A stretch of DNA of 64,000 nt, taken from Archegozetes longisetosus (taxonomy: Eukaryota > Arthropoda > Arachnida > Sarcoptiformes > Trhypochthoniidae). Numbering within the stretch: the stretch's first letter is position 1; every line of letters begins with the position of its first letter. The DNA lies in NCBI GenBank assembly GCA_018873245.2, contig JAEMBT020000007.1:6603129-6667128 (forward strand). Reading direction: 5' to 3'. A model generated the notes under the pieces. That model saw nothing but the letters and a program-made list of their open reading frames with translations. It was not told the origin of the DNA and searched no databases. Position numbers and translations under genes: made by a program. Positions 13,862-29,028 of the stretch are shown piece after piece.

Positions 13862-14508
13862 AGCATAATCTTATTATTCCCAATTCTAATGCTCTTTTAG
13901 TCTAAGGGCATTAACGCAATTACATCAATTGATTATTAATTAAAATTGTTTCTAATATGTCTATTAAATAATCAAATATACTTTGGTTCAACCATACTTA
14001 TAATTTATTCAATTTGATTCTTTAGTTTGATTTGAGGAAATTAGTTTTAATTCATCTATTTTGTTTCATAGCTTTCTCTAATTTAATAGAATTGAATGTT
14101 TCATTTAGACCTTCATTACCAAATGACATTTTTTTGATAAATATCAAACAGTTCTTCTGTAAAAGTTCTCATAAAAAATCGCATAAAACATCATTTTATT
14201 TGGTTCAAGCGCTATTAAAGGTAATAAAATCACCTCAATTACGATAATAGACAGTTGAAAATAGTGGTCATATTTAGAAATCAGTTGAACGTTAAAACAT
14301 TGCTATAACCATTCATTCTACATAATCATTTTCGACTCATACTATTAAACCTATCTTCCCTAACTTTACATCTAATCTATCAGATGGAATATTTCTCACT
14401 CAATCATATCTCATCTTAACTAAATTTCAACTTCAAATATCAACACAAATATTGTTCAGTGCTCTAATTGATGATTTTAAAACTTAGTTATTACTAGAGA
14501 TATGAAAA

Positions 14509-14730
14509 TATGTATTTACTCACGAATTGTGTGTCGGATATGAGAGTATTTCTAACATAATGTAATAAAGTGTAGTAAAAGATACATAATTTATAGAATG
14601 ATCCACAAAACCAATGTTAATTATGTATTAAAACAGTGATAAACTATAAGTAATGCAAAGTTGAAGGAACACAACCTTTAAGCATCTCACATGTTACATA
14701 TGAATAAATATATGTTTTCATTGCTCTAGC
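14509..14730 (+). repeat. Dispersed repeat family Y, copy 1
   Basis: About 220 bp that aligns by eye, same strand and same order of words, with 60196-60442. Shared landmarks are TATTTACTCACGAATT against TATTTATTCACAAATT, AATGATCCAC against GATTGATCTAC, and CTTTAAGCATCTCACAT against CTTTAAGCATCTGGCAT. It is an old interspersed repeat with no open frame or terminal repeats that I can see. Confidence 0.6.
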
Positions 14731-14820
14731 TATCGTACTTTAATTTTATTTACTTTTATCAGAGCTCAAAGTTTTTCAAACTAATAATTATTTACTTTGA
14801 TTTAAAAAAGCATTTCATTC

Positions 14821-14840
14821 ATTGAATTGAATTGAATTGA
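14821..14840 (+). repeat. (ATTGA)4 pentanucleotide microsatellite
   Basis: Four perfect ATTGA units in the intron. Confidence 0.9.
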
Positions 14841-16773
14841 AAAAAGGGAACAAAATTGAAAAATTTATATTGGAAAATAAGAAAATAAAAGAATGCAGAC
14901 TTTGGTGCAAATTTTTAAATAATGGCTTGTTTTATTCTTTGAATAGTTGATCCGTAACTAAATATTGCCTCTCTTAAAATGAAATTTTTGCAACCTTTTC
15001 ACTCATACAATAGCACTAATAGAAATAAGAAAGCAAAAGCAAACAAATATATCAAATGGAGTAACATAAAAGCAAGTTTTAAGAAAGCTAAAATAAGAGT
15101 AATTGTATAATCAATTTTCAACTAAATATGCACTTATAAAAGCAACCATTCCGATGCATATAATGGCGATATCTATGTGAATAAAACATTTTATTTGTCT
15201 GGTCTATTTTATTATACTTGCTGAAAAGTATCTGATCTATGTATTAATGAAATTGGAAGTAATAAAATTCACATATGAAGCATATTAAACCATCTTAAAA
15301 AGACTATCCAATAAATTTCAGGTCAATAGAGTAAAAGCAAATTTGATTCCTGCAAAAAAGCTAATCTAACATTAAAGTCAATTCAGTACATATGCTATTC
15401 TCTGCTTCTACTTTCGAGAGTTTGATCTAATTTCCACAAATACCACATGTGAAATATTGAATTTTTGTTATGATCGCATCACATTCCAAGTTAAATACTC
15501 AGCACTGATATAAACTATATAATGCTCTGTATCGACAATTCCGTCACTACTTCAGTACAGTCCTTTGAAATAGTCTCCAAAATATTCTAAGCATCTATGT
15601 ATTTGAGCCAAACCACTTTAAAGTTTTGCTCAAGTTTATTCATAAAATTCATCAATTAATAACTTAAGATCTTGTCAAAATTGAATATCAAATGAATTGG
15701 GATAGCGATTATATTGAAAAGCCATAGCTGATTTAATTTGATTATCTAAAAGATTTAAAATGCATGAAAAGAGGAAGTTGGCTGCATTGAATAGCATTGA
15801 GTCAATGTTCTAAGCAGTTAGTGACGCATGCGCCTAAACCATAGACTGCGATAGATTGCACGGCATTCATTGCTATAAAAATGACTACTGATTCAGAAGT
15901 TAATTATCTTTTAACATCATCATTGGATTATGTTCTAAGACCTCGGGATAAATTTATTTAAAGGTCAAATAATCTCTTTAAATGTAACCAAAAACCAAAC
16001 ACTATATACTTTAACGACATATACTCTACAAGTTAAATCAATACTAAATTTTAAAAGTACTTACAACTAATCTATCAATCAGCTCAACCTATAGATAAAG
16101 CTCAATAAAACTAATTAATAGTTGAGAAGAGTATCGAAATTTGAAAATTGATTGATGAGATGACCTACTTTTGTAATATTGATCAGAAATGATTAGACGT
16201 TTGAAATGATTTTCATGATGATTTAAGCTATACATGAAAGTAGATTTATGTATTAGATTACCAACGTAATCATTCAAATAGAATACTTATTTGATAATAA
16301 AATTTTCATATACTATCGGGAGTATTTCAAACGAAAATAGTAGTAGCATTGCAGGAATAAACCAATTCTTTTCATGTTAATACTTGTTTGAACTAATAGA
16401 GAAACATTAGTTGTGTAACTGATAGTAGCCAACAATACGATACTTTCAACAATGAAATGGTCACGCAAATGACATATCTAATTATTTTCCAATATTTTAT
16501 AAGACTATATCTCTATCTTTATTTAGCGCTGCCTTTTTTGGCCTTTAATACGTTCACGAAGCTTTTGCGAGTAATAGATGTACAGCAGGAATAAGATTCA
16601 CAATTGTATTGATATATCAGATAGAAATTGATTGTTTCCCAGAATTATTTATCAGCAAAACTCTTTTCTGATTCCATTCTCAATCTTCTCTCTTTTCTTT
16701 GTTGAATAATTAATCAATCAGAATTTATTTCTGTTACTGTACGCCTTTTAAGAGGTCATTTTTAGAGGTCACC

Positions 16774-17259
16774 TTTTAAGAGATCATTTTCTCATAAATA
16801 GCTCTAACTTAGCTCAGTATGAAGTATCATATCTATTTAGTTTTGAGCTAATAATTAGTAATTAACATATTCAATCAATTTATTCAAGAACTGGTTTACT
16901 CTTTAAATAATAGGAATATTCTTTAAACCGCCTGCTGTCAACTCAAATGCATTTATTAAGCATTTGAAATATAAATTTACTATTTTGTAATTATTTAATA
17001 TTATAACATCGATCTGAACATCTACGAATAGAAGTCTTGTAAAAAAAGAGAATGCTTAATAAGTCAACTCAGATGTCAACTTGGTGCATTTCAGTTGACA
17101 GTATGCAGTTTTAAGAGTATTCTTATTATTTAAAGCATGAACCAGTTCTTGAATACGCTAATTGAATATGATAATTACTAATTATTTGCTCAAAGTTAAT
17201 TGGGTATAATTCTTTACATATAGCTAGTTTTGAGCTATTTATGGAAAATTGTTCCTTAA
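16774..17259. mobile_element. Long fold-back element with about 190-bp arms
   Basis: Bases 16774-16963 and 17051-17259 are inverted copies of each other over nearly their whole length, with an 87-bp loop. Landmarks are TCATAAATAGCTC (left) against GAGCTATTTATGG (right), AATAATTAGTAATTA against TAATTACTAATTATT, TTCAAGAACTGGTT against AACCAGTTCTTGAA, and ATTAAGCATT against AATGCTTAAT. The right arm has an extra insert of about 20 bp around the word GTCAACT. The left border is preceded by an imperfect 28-bp tandem copy of CCTTTTAAGAGRTCATTTT (16744-16791). No coding capacity. Fits a fold-back MITE or an inverted duplication; the superfamily is unknown. Confidence 0.8.
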
Positions 17260-17286
17260 AATGAGTATATAAACCTCGTTATATTC

Positions 17287-17352
17287 TAATTATTTGAGTA
17301 TTAAAGACAGTATCAAGTAGAGTATCTATGAGTAGAATTCTTGTACAAAATA
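17287..17352 (+). repeat. Direct copy of the fold-back loop
   Basis: Resembles 16987-17049, the loop of the neighbouring fold-back: both start TAATTATTT and contain TCTACGAATAGAAGTCTTGT (loop) or TCTATGAGTAGAATTCTTGT (here). The order is therefore arm, loop, inverted arm, then loop again in direct orientation. Confidence 0.6.
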
Positions 17353-20300
17353 AAATACAAGACATAAATTGAAATCAATAAGATTACAGTTTATCATGCA
17401 ATGAAAAATGGTCTAATTAAAGTTTCACCAAAGAAACGTATCTACATTTGACAAAAGCATTAATGAATCTGTAATCGAAAAGTTGTATTAGTGCGGAATA
17501 ATTTGTTAGATAAGCTCATGTTATGTGTTCTCAAAATATTGGTCTTGTTGCCCTTTACTGACTTTGTGTCCAATTAAAAGCTTGAACCACTAGATGCTAT
17601 TTGTTTTAATACAAAATAATTCAAAAAGACAGTATATAAAGATCTAGATTGTATATTAATTGAAGTAATTATTTAATGTCTTATTCACAATCTATTAATA
17701 TAATAGAACAAAAGTATAGAAATCTCTCCAGAATAGCTGCGAAATTTTTGTTTATACGAAATCTGCACTTCTAAGATCAAACCTGTAAATTCGAGAACAT
17801 TTTTCAAAATTTCAGAACAAATTGTCATTGAAGTGAAAAGATTTCTACGCAAGTTGTTTCTCCAGTTTTTTGAGCACTTTTCGAATAACTTTTATGCGAG
17901 GTATAACTATTCGATAGAATATGAAATATTTAATTCAATCACCAAATCAGATTTTCTGGGATCCTTTCTCTATAGTTTCTGAGCTTGGATTCTGAGCTCT
18001 CATATCTAACCAACTGCAGCAAACACAAAACCAGGTATATATGAATTGGAAAGAATCAAATGTAATAAAAAAATAAACCGGCTTTCATTTCAATACTAAG
18101 AACGAAATAAGATCAAACTTCATTGTTAATGAGCTTCCAAGGCTTAACTATGGAGCTCAAAACTACAAATTGACAATCTGTTTTGAAAAGAGATTGTAAT
18201 TTTCAGGTTTCTTTAAAGAAGAATAGTCAGTAGCTCATTCCTTAATCAGCTAGCTTCAGATCAAGCTTCACAGAGTAAGACTAATTTGTTTGACACTTCA
18301 TTCTTCTTCTCAATTTATGAGATTGGAACCTTTTTCAAGTAAATCACGGCTTTCTGTCAATTCTATTAGAAAATAATTGACAGTATATTCAGTGATCATC
18401 TCAAATTGTCCAGTTTATTTCCTTTACTGATGTGAATTGTGAAAAAGTCTTATTTTGTCACTAAATTCAAACAGTTTTGATTTGGCATTATCTGTTTGTG
18501 CAAAAATGATCAGTTTTCAAAAGATAATTCCTCACTTCATTGAACTGTCACGCATTTGAAGTTTAAATTGAATCAAATTGATTGCTTTATCCGTCAATGA
18601 CCATTGGCTCGAATTGAAAGTAATTTTTCACCACTATTTTCATACGTACTTCAACTTAAACATGCAATAAAATTAAATATATGCTTTTCTAGATCAATAC
18701 CGTGTTCACCCATTCAGCTATTTTCAAATTTCAATTTACACTTCAGATCATTCTGAACAGAAATCAATTTTTGAATTTTTTATTTCCGCTAGAACTCAAG
18801 TTGATTAGGCGTTCAAATATTAGTTACCATTTGGTAGACATTTTTCGATTACGAGATCTCAAATTGTTTGCATAACTGGCACGATAACAATCTAATTAAA
18901 TTTTGTGATTGGATGGCATGAGTTCTGTAACTAAGTTATAGGAAGGAAAATAGAAACTATAACTTTTAAAATGATTATTTTAATAATAAAAACTAAAAAT
19001 AAAAATCTTTCAATGCATAGATATGTTCATAAATCATTGAGATTTTTGTTATATTGAAAAAGAGTATAAAAAATTGATCTGTATCTTAGAAACTAAACAA
19101 ATTCCAGTAGTGAATAAACTTATATGAAATGCATAACTAATATCTGTACGAAATGAAAGAAAAAAGTTTACAATAATTTCGGAACACATAACGTCTCTAA
19201 TATGAGTTATTTATGAAAACAGGAATAAATGCAACATACCGTATAAAATACTATATTACAAAAGAGAAATAAAACCCAATGAATGTTTTACATGTAGCTC
19301 TATGAATATTATTATGACTTTTCTCCCACAGGAACAAGGTTTTCTTCTTTCAAGATCTCCTAATATCATATATTTGCTTTTTAGGCACATTTCTTCTTGA
19401 TTTAACTTTAATGTTCAATGTTATGAATCCCGCCTTGAAGACATTGTTTTATTTGGCTTTCATTATTGATAGAAATTATATGCTGTATCTAAAATATATT
19501 ATTATAATAATATGCAAATGAATAAGTTGTTTTAAAAATAATACTGTAGAATAGTGTGTACAATCAAAATGGTTTGCACTGTGGAATTACAATTACTATC
19601 ATTTTAGTCGTACAGTTCAACATGCGGTTTAGGTTTAATGTCCTGAAAAAATCATATATAAATAAGTTTCACTTTTCTACAGATTTCGCCTCTTTTTTAA
19701 TAATCTTTCAACTTTATGTTCAACTTAGACAGATTTTACTATATCTTCTATTTTGTGAAGCAAACGAATGAAAAACAAAAAGAAAAAATTTCAAACCTAA
19801 TTCAGCTCAAAAAAGACAAGTTTTGAATAATAAGACAAATTAATGAAAGAATTTTGTACATGTTTCAAGCTGAACAATGACTTTTGTTAAAACGTTGAGA
19901 AATTGAAATTAGATTAAAGTGAGTTAATTGAATGTTTGTTGATTTATAGGCCAAGATTTTACCGCATAATCAATTTTGCAAATTTTTGCTAAACTGATCA
20001 GTAGTTAAAAATTTTCTTCTTTTCTATGCATAAATACATTGAATTTTATTGTGAGATGCATTGAACGATGTCTTATACACCCTAATATATGGTAAGTCTA
20101 TGAAAAATAAGATATTAACTGAGAAACAGTGTTGAGATGTGATGAGCCGTGCATTTGGGTAGACGTGACGGGATAACAAAATAATAGTTTATGAACTTAT
20201 TTATAGAATGAAGTGATGGCACATCAAAATTACTAAATACTCCTATCTATAGTTTGTATTATTGGGGATTACATCGCAAGTCATAGCAAAGAATCCACAT

Positions 20301-23300
20301 TCCTGAAACTGCTTCATGGCAATGGCAATGATTGATTACAATCAATTATTAAGCCTTTTATTGCTTTTTGTTTTTCAACATTTACCAATTCTTCAACAGT
20401 TAAGGTCCAAGCTCGAAATTTAAACTTAAATTCTTGAAAAATCTAGCTTTAAATATAGGAATTTGGAGTTTTATTCACACTTTTGATGAGAACATTTGGC
20501 GAGATCAATGCTATAAAGTTGTGTGTTGTGGTGTTATTTGAGCTAGAAATAACATTTTATACCAGTGATCCAACTATATGAAGCAGTTATAAAAAGAGAT
20601 AGGCTTTTGAGAAATTCAGGTAACGAGAAAGCTCAATGAAAACATCAATTTTATTGATATACTGAGTAATCGATGCTCGTTGTAGGTCAGCTTATAGAAA
20701 TTCTTATCAAAGTTTATCTGAGCTACTAATCAGTACTTCAAGTTCATTTTATCCAACATGTGAACAAGGATAGAACATCAAATTTAAGATAAAACGAATT
20801 AGTACTTAACTAGGATTACGAAATGCATTTTAAAATATTTTTAGTTTGAATCTTTTTATTCTTATGTTCTGTTAGAGCATGACTTCTAAAGAGAAATCTT
20901 TTGATTAGTCTGAAGAATAAGTTGATGACAAAACAAGAGGACGAGATAGAAGTTTAAAGAGTAATAAGATTTATGTTTTTCAATAGAATAAAACTGGAGC
21001 CATTAGGTGAGTTTACTGAATACTTCACTGTTGGTATAACTGGTTCGTATTCGCTTACACCTGTTATACCGTTATGATATTACGAAATAAGAGCACAACA
21101 AAAGTACTTATTTTAATCAGATTATCGATCATTCTCTTTTCCAACAAACTTTTCCAGACTAAAACAAATTTAAAACTCCATTTGTTTTCATACAACTACG
21201 GATGATTGAGGAAGATTGTTATTTGAATAAGAAATTGTTTTTTCAGGTAAATAGATTTTAGAGCAACCTTCTAATCTCTGCTAAAGTCTGCAAATTCGGA
21301 TTTATTACATTATTTTGTTATTGCGTGATAGAAGACATACTTTTGATTCTTGAAATGGTCTCAATATTTTACTTTTATAAAAGAAAAAGTAATAACTTTT
21401 TCATTGGAATGTCAATACTTATAAAGATGAAAATTGAACTGAACTTGAATGAGGTTGGCCATAGACTAGTTAGAAAACTAATTGAACGTGATTTGTATAT
21501 CTGAAAAACGATATTTCCTCTATTGCTAGCATTTGGTACTCGTTTTTTATTGAAGTCTGGAACATTAGACATTGTTCAGAGTATTTGCCTCTAAAAGCAT
21601 GTATGGTATTTTCCATTTAGATTTGCAATTGAAAAACTTGTTTTCCAAATCGATTTTCTGTCTGCGCTTCAGTTGACCGATCCTTAAATTTGTTGTTCAA
21701 CCTTCAATAATGATATGAGAAACCTTGTCATGAAAACTAAACTAATTTTGAAAATGTGTTACAAATTTTGAGTCAATAATCGTATAGAATTTGGAGAATT
21801 AAAAACGACCTAATGCTAAATTGTAATAAACCTTCATTAAAACTACTGAAAAGTTTCCTAAAAAGCTTTTAAGTGATAAAAGTCATTTTGAAATGGGTTC
21901 AACGTAGAGAACTTGAATGGTACCATGAATTTTCGAGATTCTAGTCAAATAGAGAAATAAGGAAACGAAACGATCATTTCAGGCAAAACATTATCGAGTG
22001 GTGTTTTTAATGCTAATTTAAGGTCGTATAAGCCATTTAGCTCACAAATTGTCTTAGATTATTCTCACATGGAATTCATAATATTCTTTATGAACCAATT
22101 TTTTCAAAAAAATAATAATTCAATAAGCTTTCAGAAAAATATGTTTCAAAGACATGTTTTCCCGTTTCGCAGCTTAAAAACTAAAGACTTATTCGTTTTT
22201 AAAGCGAGGAGTTGTCAAAAGAAGATAAATCAGTAAAACAGGTTCTTATAATGAAATCTGAGATGAATTTCTTTTGAATATTCTGCGTTAGATCGACAAA
22301 AATGATATGAAATATGAAGACATGAAATCAAATGTAAGAATATGAGCAAAATATATGAAAAATGGTACAAAACAAGAGAACTAATTTAGATATTGAATAG
22401 TTGAAAATCTGAAAATAAAACTAAGAACTAAATAAAAAGTTAATAAAAAGATGTAGTTTGGCGTGATTTATCAATCATTTTGAGATATTGAAGGAGCCGT
22501 TGCAAGTCTGGCTCGATTATGCAAAAATATGTTAGTTCTATAAGTATTTGTGGATAGAAGTAATGTACTTTGGATATCTAAACTTGCTTCTGGCTCCATT
22601 AGAAATATGCTCTCATAGTCAATGATCCTTTCATTGAGTTTTAGTTTATCAGAAAATGAATTCCCATCTGAATTTTGATCTACTACCAAATGATGCATTA
22701 CATGCTAGTATAGTGTTAGCAGCAAAGGAACAGTTAAAATAAAAGAAAACTGAAGAATGGTAACCATACAAAATAGAAAGCGAATATATTTGATCTCCTA
22801 AATCAGCTCTTACGTGTTAGACTCTAGACCCAATGCTAACTCCTATGTAATATTCCAGTACTGTTTCCACCACTTCTCGCCCACTATAGATTCGTTGACT
22901 TTTTACATGCATAAAAATCTCTTTTTATGGTACGTAAGAAAAGTACCGTTAAAACAAACAAAACTAAAGCTGCTATCGCTTTCATACACATTGCACTATA
23001 TCTCTAGTCTATAAACACTATTATTTTTTAGAAACAAATTTTATAAACTAAATAGATTTGGTTTAGTAAAGTTAGTGTAGTATTACATTAAAGTAAGACT
23101 ACTATTGATTATACAGTAGAGTTCATTATGATCTTAAAAGCGCTTTTATTTTATGTAATCATAAATTTTGCTCAATGTCTGTTCTGAGATCCTTTCAATA
23201 TTTAGTTTCATATTTGAATGTCAACAAATAAGTTACGCTTATTTTGGTTAAACAAACTTAGATTACTCTGACATTGATTATTACAGTGATGAGTGAGGTT

Positions 23301-25136
23301 CTCGTTGAAAAGGTTTCTTGTTTTGCAGTATACCAGAACAAGCATTCACTCAATGCTTTTATATGAATGTGATCTAAAAAATAGTTTCACAGCAAACGAT
23401 CAATATTGAGATGCATTCTTTTCCATTATATTAATTGTGATCAATCTTGAAAATGAATAGAATCGCTTTAGGAATATGATCCTAAGTTTTATACGACTGT
23501 ATTTTTCGTTTATCTAACAAGTAAAGAATGCCTATTCCTGCTAAATACACAAGACTTTGTAGTCAATATTTGTTTTTTGATTTGTTCTCTTCAATCGAAA
23601 GATATTTTGAAAAAGATAGTTGTTTACAAAAGATTCATAATAAGTGGATAAGTAAGAATTCTGGTTTTATCACTGCAAAAACTGTTTAATTTCCTCAAGT
23701 ATTTGATTTTATTTTTAGGCTATATCAACAAGACTCTGAAATTGATATTTAGATACGTTATTGATTTTGAGAAATAATTACTGTGAACTGTAAAAGGTAC
23801 TGTTATTTAAATGATCAACCTACAACAAATCTGTAATAAATGAATAATTTATCAAATTTCATTTGTCCAGATATTTATATTTGAACTAAAATCTATTTTT
23901 ATCTATAGCTATAATTCAATAGAAGTGAACATCAAGTGGTGTCGGAAGTTGACATAAACCTTCGAGTACATTGTCACTTAATATATAAAATAAAATTTTA
24001 TAAAACCAATCCTCTAAGCCTTGTAATAAAGCGAATTGAAATAGATAAACGGTCAAACTAAGTCAGAAACGCAGTCAAATTGTAAAGTGTCTCTTATAAT
24101 CATTGTTGTTCATGAATTTCTAACAAACAAAAGGCTTATTAGGATTAAATCTAATGACTATTTTTATGTTTTTAAACTTTTTAAGTGTCATTTTTGTCAC
24201 ATAGATTATGATTATTAGCAAAACAAATGACTTGAATGCTATTTAACAACTTGTTTGAACAAGAAAATTGTTCAATTCTCACTAACTTTGGGACAATTGA
24301 TTAAGAATGTTCTAGTTTGTATAACTTGAAATCATTAAAATAGGCGATTACTGCTCTAATATTGAAATTTTAGGAGAGAACAATTAAGACATATGAGTTG
24401 GAGACAAAATTGAGATTATTATTCAAATTATTATTCAAATAATGCTAATTGCGTGACAGACATACACCAATTGATTTCAGTCTGATCGTAGAATATATCG
24501 AGCCATTACTTTGAGAGAAGAATGTTCAAACTAATTAAGTACAGAAATGAGTATTTGATATTTATTTGAAAATTCATGTTCCACCCTTAATGCTAATTAT
24601 ACTAATCTATATGTCTTTAATGTACATATTCAATCATTATTGGTAAACCATTATCCATCAGCTCTGCTAACTATCGCAAACACTTTAGCTTCAATTTCTC
24701 TATTCATATGCCTACAAATAAGTTTTAATTTTACGTTTATGGCTAAATCAAGTCTCAAATAAGTTTTATTGATTAGTTTGATTGTTTAGCTTAGAATATG
24801 AGCTAAGTTTGTAGTGAATATAACAAAATGGTTGAGAACATAAGAATAAAACATTTGTCGTTTAGAACAATATGTTAAGTAAACAAATTTATATTATATC
24901 AATTGTAATAACCAACGTGCTATCAAGCAATAACATAATTGTTAATCGCATGGTATACAAATCGACCAAAGTTTATGTCATGATAAACTATTTGTATTAT
25001 TGTCCTTTTGATGGCAATAAATTAATGAAATCAAATTAAAGCTTTGATTACAAGCGATATACTTCAATACATAAATCAAGCTTAGGGTCAATTACCAGGA
25101 AGTAAGATAAATATAATATAAGAAACCATTTAAATA

Positions 25137-25200
25137 TGCTATAAAGTCTTACTTCTAACACTAATCCTACGACAGATAGAACTTCGTAGCACTTAGTCTT
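25137..25200 (-). repeat. Dispersed repeat family X, diverged copy
   Basis: Read on the minus strand it contains AGTGCTACGAAGTTCTATCT, matching AGTGCTACGAACTTCTATCT of the copy at 60651, followed by a looser match that includes CTTTATAGCA. This is the most diverged of the four copies I found. Confidence 0.4.
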
Positions 25201-26635
25201 CGATACGTTGACAAAGCAATGAAACGCGTCAACAGTAGACGATCGTCGTATGTTAGTTCTGTTCGACAAAATCCTAGATATAAATAGGTTCTAAGCTAGA
25301 CTACTGGCACATATGCCAGCAATTGCAACTAAATGCTAACAGAAATAATAGAGATAAAAAACTATTATATACGTTGATCATATTTTGTCGTCTTGAATGT
25401 TATTACAAGTGCTAATAGTGGTAGAAGTAAAATTATTACTACTACTACTCTCATTATTGCTCTAAATATGCTTTCTCTCCATTTGTGCATGTTTTTAGGC
25501 CAACTGCCATTCAGTGTCTATTTTTCATTTGACTCCTTTAATAAGATATTTACTTTTAGCATATATTTAGTACTAGTAAATGCCATGATTTGCTGCTATC
25601 TTACAATCAAACCAAATATGTTTACTGATGCATTATAGTTAAATGAACCAAAATACCCTTCCGAATCAATAAAACCCAATTTAAAGTTTGCTTCCGATTG
25701 TACTCAACCGCTCTAATTAGCAATACATCAACTCAGTAGCAAAACTTTATTTAAACTAACAAAATACTGTTAACCGATCAATGGATTGATTGTGGATTAA
25801 TTCCTAATGCTTTGGGGTAAGATAAGAGCGCGAGACACGAACTGAAATAATGATAAGTTCGTCATTGCAAAGCATAATCAGTATCATAGTGCCTAGTCAC
25901 AGAAAAGTCAATCTCAATCTCAATGGGTTGTCCAGCCACTTAATCAACTCGTCTACATCTTTTCAGGATTGATAATTACATAAGATTTTTCGATTATTCT
26001 GCTGTTTGCGTATTAATCTATTAAATCTCATACTATTTCATTTCATAATGAGTAATACTGTTATACTATTCTAAGGGATTATCATTAGATATTGTGATTT
26101 GTTCAGTTCGCTTCCAATCTTGTCATAATTTTCAATCTTTATCCTCAAAATAGTTTAATCATATTAATTAATTCTGTCGTGCTGCATTTTGCATGCTTTT
26201 CATAATACGGTTTGAGATTTATCTGAAAAAGTCCTCTATAACCTGAAAAGGCACTTCTTGGTCGAGCTCTCAGGTTATGACGTGAAGAGGAGTGTTTACA
26301 GTTGATTAACTGTAGAAAAATTGTTAAGTTTTTCAATATTACCCTAATTTAGTATAATAAAATGCAACCTTTTTGGGCGTTGGAAAGAAAAAAATTTCTT
26401 CTAAGAGTACTTTTGAAAACTTGATAATCAGTTATAGAGACAGGAAAAAGGCAGTTGCTATATCGACCTGCCTGTAATGCACATCGAATCTGTTGTCAAA
26501 CTTGATCTGTAATTTTGTTTGATTAGTAAGTTGAATATCATATAAGTTTGTGAATATGATGTATACTATGATCTGAAGGAAAGTATACCATCATATCTAG
26601 TTGCTGTCAAGGGTTATTGAGGCTTTGAGTGTATT

Positions 26636-26654
26636 ATATATATATATTATATAG
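26636..26654. repeat. (TA)n microsatellite
   Basis: Short alternating TA run, slightly interrupted, in the intron. Confidence 0.8.
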
Positions 26655-29028
26655 TAATATTGAAGCTATACTATCAAAATACCTGTTAGAGGCTAATGAT
26701 CAATATTTAATTCAATATATTCCATATGCATTTTTATTAGATTAGGTTCTATGAATAGAAGCAAACGATTTAGATATAGAGATAGACTCAAATTTTAATT
26801 TAATCAAAATTCAATTATATAAGAGCTTTACTCAGTCAATTAGTTATTAGTTGGAGAAAAAAATCCGAATTACGATAAATAGCTTTAAGCAAAAAATACG
26901 AAAAGTACTGTCAGGTTCTGTCGAAACCGACTTTGGATCTCTTGAATGTCGAAAATTCTACAATAAAATATTTCTGATTTCTCTTACTTTATATACGAAT
27001 TGTCAAAGTTATATAAAATTGGTCACAAAGATCACAAAGTGTTTATTCATCTACTTGTACAGTTTGTATTAACGCATCAAATTCTAGTGATAGATACTAA
27101 GAGTTAGCTTAAAAATGACTCAAGCTTTTTTAAACATAAATTAGCTCAATCTAATTTCTACAGGTTTACACAAACTGTGCGACACACTATTCTTCGATTG
27201 ATGTCACATGAAAAGCTATGTCTTGTATATGAAAGTGAGCTTCAATTGTAATAGCATATCATGTCAATCAAACAGTTTGTAATCATAACAACGAAAAATA
27301 GTTTTCAAAATCTATTCACTTAGTCATAAGTATGTGATTATCCATTTAGTTATCAATCATTTGAACACTAAATACGTTTAGAAAGCCTCTGAAAAAGAAA
27401 TGAAAAAATATTTTATCAAAAAACCAGATTACGTGAAATTTGCTTTGAAAACATTGAATTCAATCGTAAACTATTTATCTTTTACTTTCTGGTCTTCAGA
27501 GCAATAATTCTATGAACCATATATCTAATAGATATAAAACTGTTCAGATTATGTCCTAATATTCCTAAATTAGGAAACCATTAATGTCAATGATTTTATT
27601 GATACGAATCAGACATTAGTTGCCAAACTCATAAATTTATAGGAGAAACCAATGGCTTTAAGGATGGTTCAATTATTCATTTTTCACAGACATAGAAACA
27701 CATTGGAAGATGTTCCTTTTTCAGTTGATCGTCAACCATTCAAGATAATAACTGATTAATGAAAAATATTGCAAATAATAAATCAGAGATGTTGCAAATA
27801 TATTTTGATTAGAGGCTTTTTTCATTATTTGTTTCAAGTACTGTTTCGCCGTTTCGACTATTAGTACATTTATGGACAGCATTTCCTGGCATTAATCATA
27901 TTTTTTGAAGGCAACTCATATTTACCATTATTAACACAATTACTTGTCATTGATCTGAGAAAGAACAATAAAACTCAATTAACAAGCAAAATAACCAATT
28001 TTAGCCAAACTCATCAATTCCAAAGTTTTACCATTGATGGTAGATATTCACTAAGAATAACAGATTTAGGACTTTACGACATTATTAATAATTGCCCTGA
28101 AATTAAATCGATTCGATTTGATAGAAGATCGAATACAACTGATCGAACAATCAATACCTTAATAGGACTTGCGTTTGTTTTATCATAATTTGGGAAAATA
28201 CGGATCGGATTCCAGATCAATTCATACGAACTGTTACTAAAGTCTACCAAACAACTGATAGCCTTGAACAAGATAGTGATTATGATGGTTTTAAACGCTT
28301 AGCATCCATTGATTGTAGTTCTTCCACTAATTAGTTTTGTTATTATAGTCTCTTGTTTAGGATGTCTTTAGTCAATAAAACCAGTATAAAAGTATCTTAA
28401 ATATGTCTTAAGAGCTTAGTCTTAAATCTATTTAATATGATGTTTGACACACAAACAATAACTTATCAAATTTAACTGAAATTTCTCATCTATAACTCAG
28501 CAATTTTTTGCTGATCTTTAATTACGAAATAAAGCATTCAGTTTACATCAATGAGTATTGCAGTGAATGATGTCTTCGAAATAGTCTAAACATTCTTACA
28601 TTTTCTTCGTCACCTCATTCAATGTTCAAAGTGCGTTAGGCAGACATTTGGAAATGGTTGACTCGTTTTGAAAGTTAATTTACTTGGTATTGAAGCATTT
28701 TTGTCGATTTTGGCTATAATCGCAAAACAACAGTTTGTGTCGATAGAGTTGGCTATAGAAAAGCTGAACTAATTTCGTTAATTGAGTCACTAATCAATTT
28801 TTCATTAATCTCATTCTCGAATTTGGTAATCAAATATTTCGAGTTATTCTAGAAAGTATGACTGAAAAGTGTTCAAAAGTGCAATTTATTAATGAGTAGG
28901 ATCACTGAAGATTTGTCTGGGGGGGCTAAATGTCTGAAAATTCTCAGTTAAGCTTTATTTAATCAAAATTGAATACAATAAGTCTGTCTGTTACAATTTT
29001 TTACCAAATAACGGCAAAATTATCTAGA

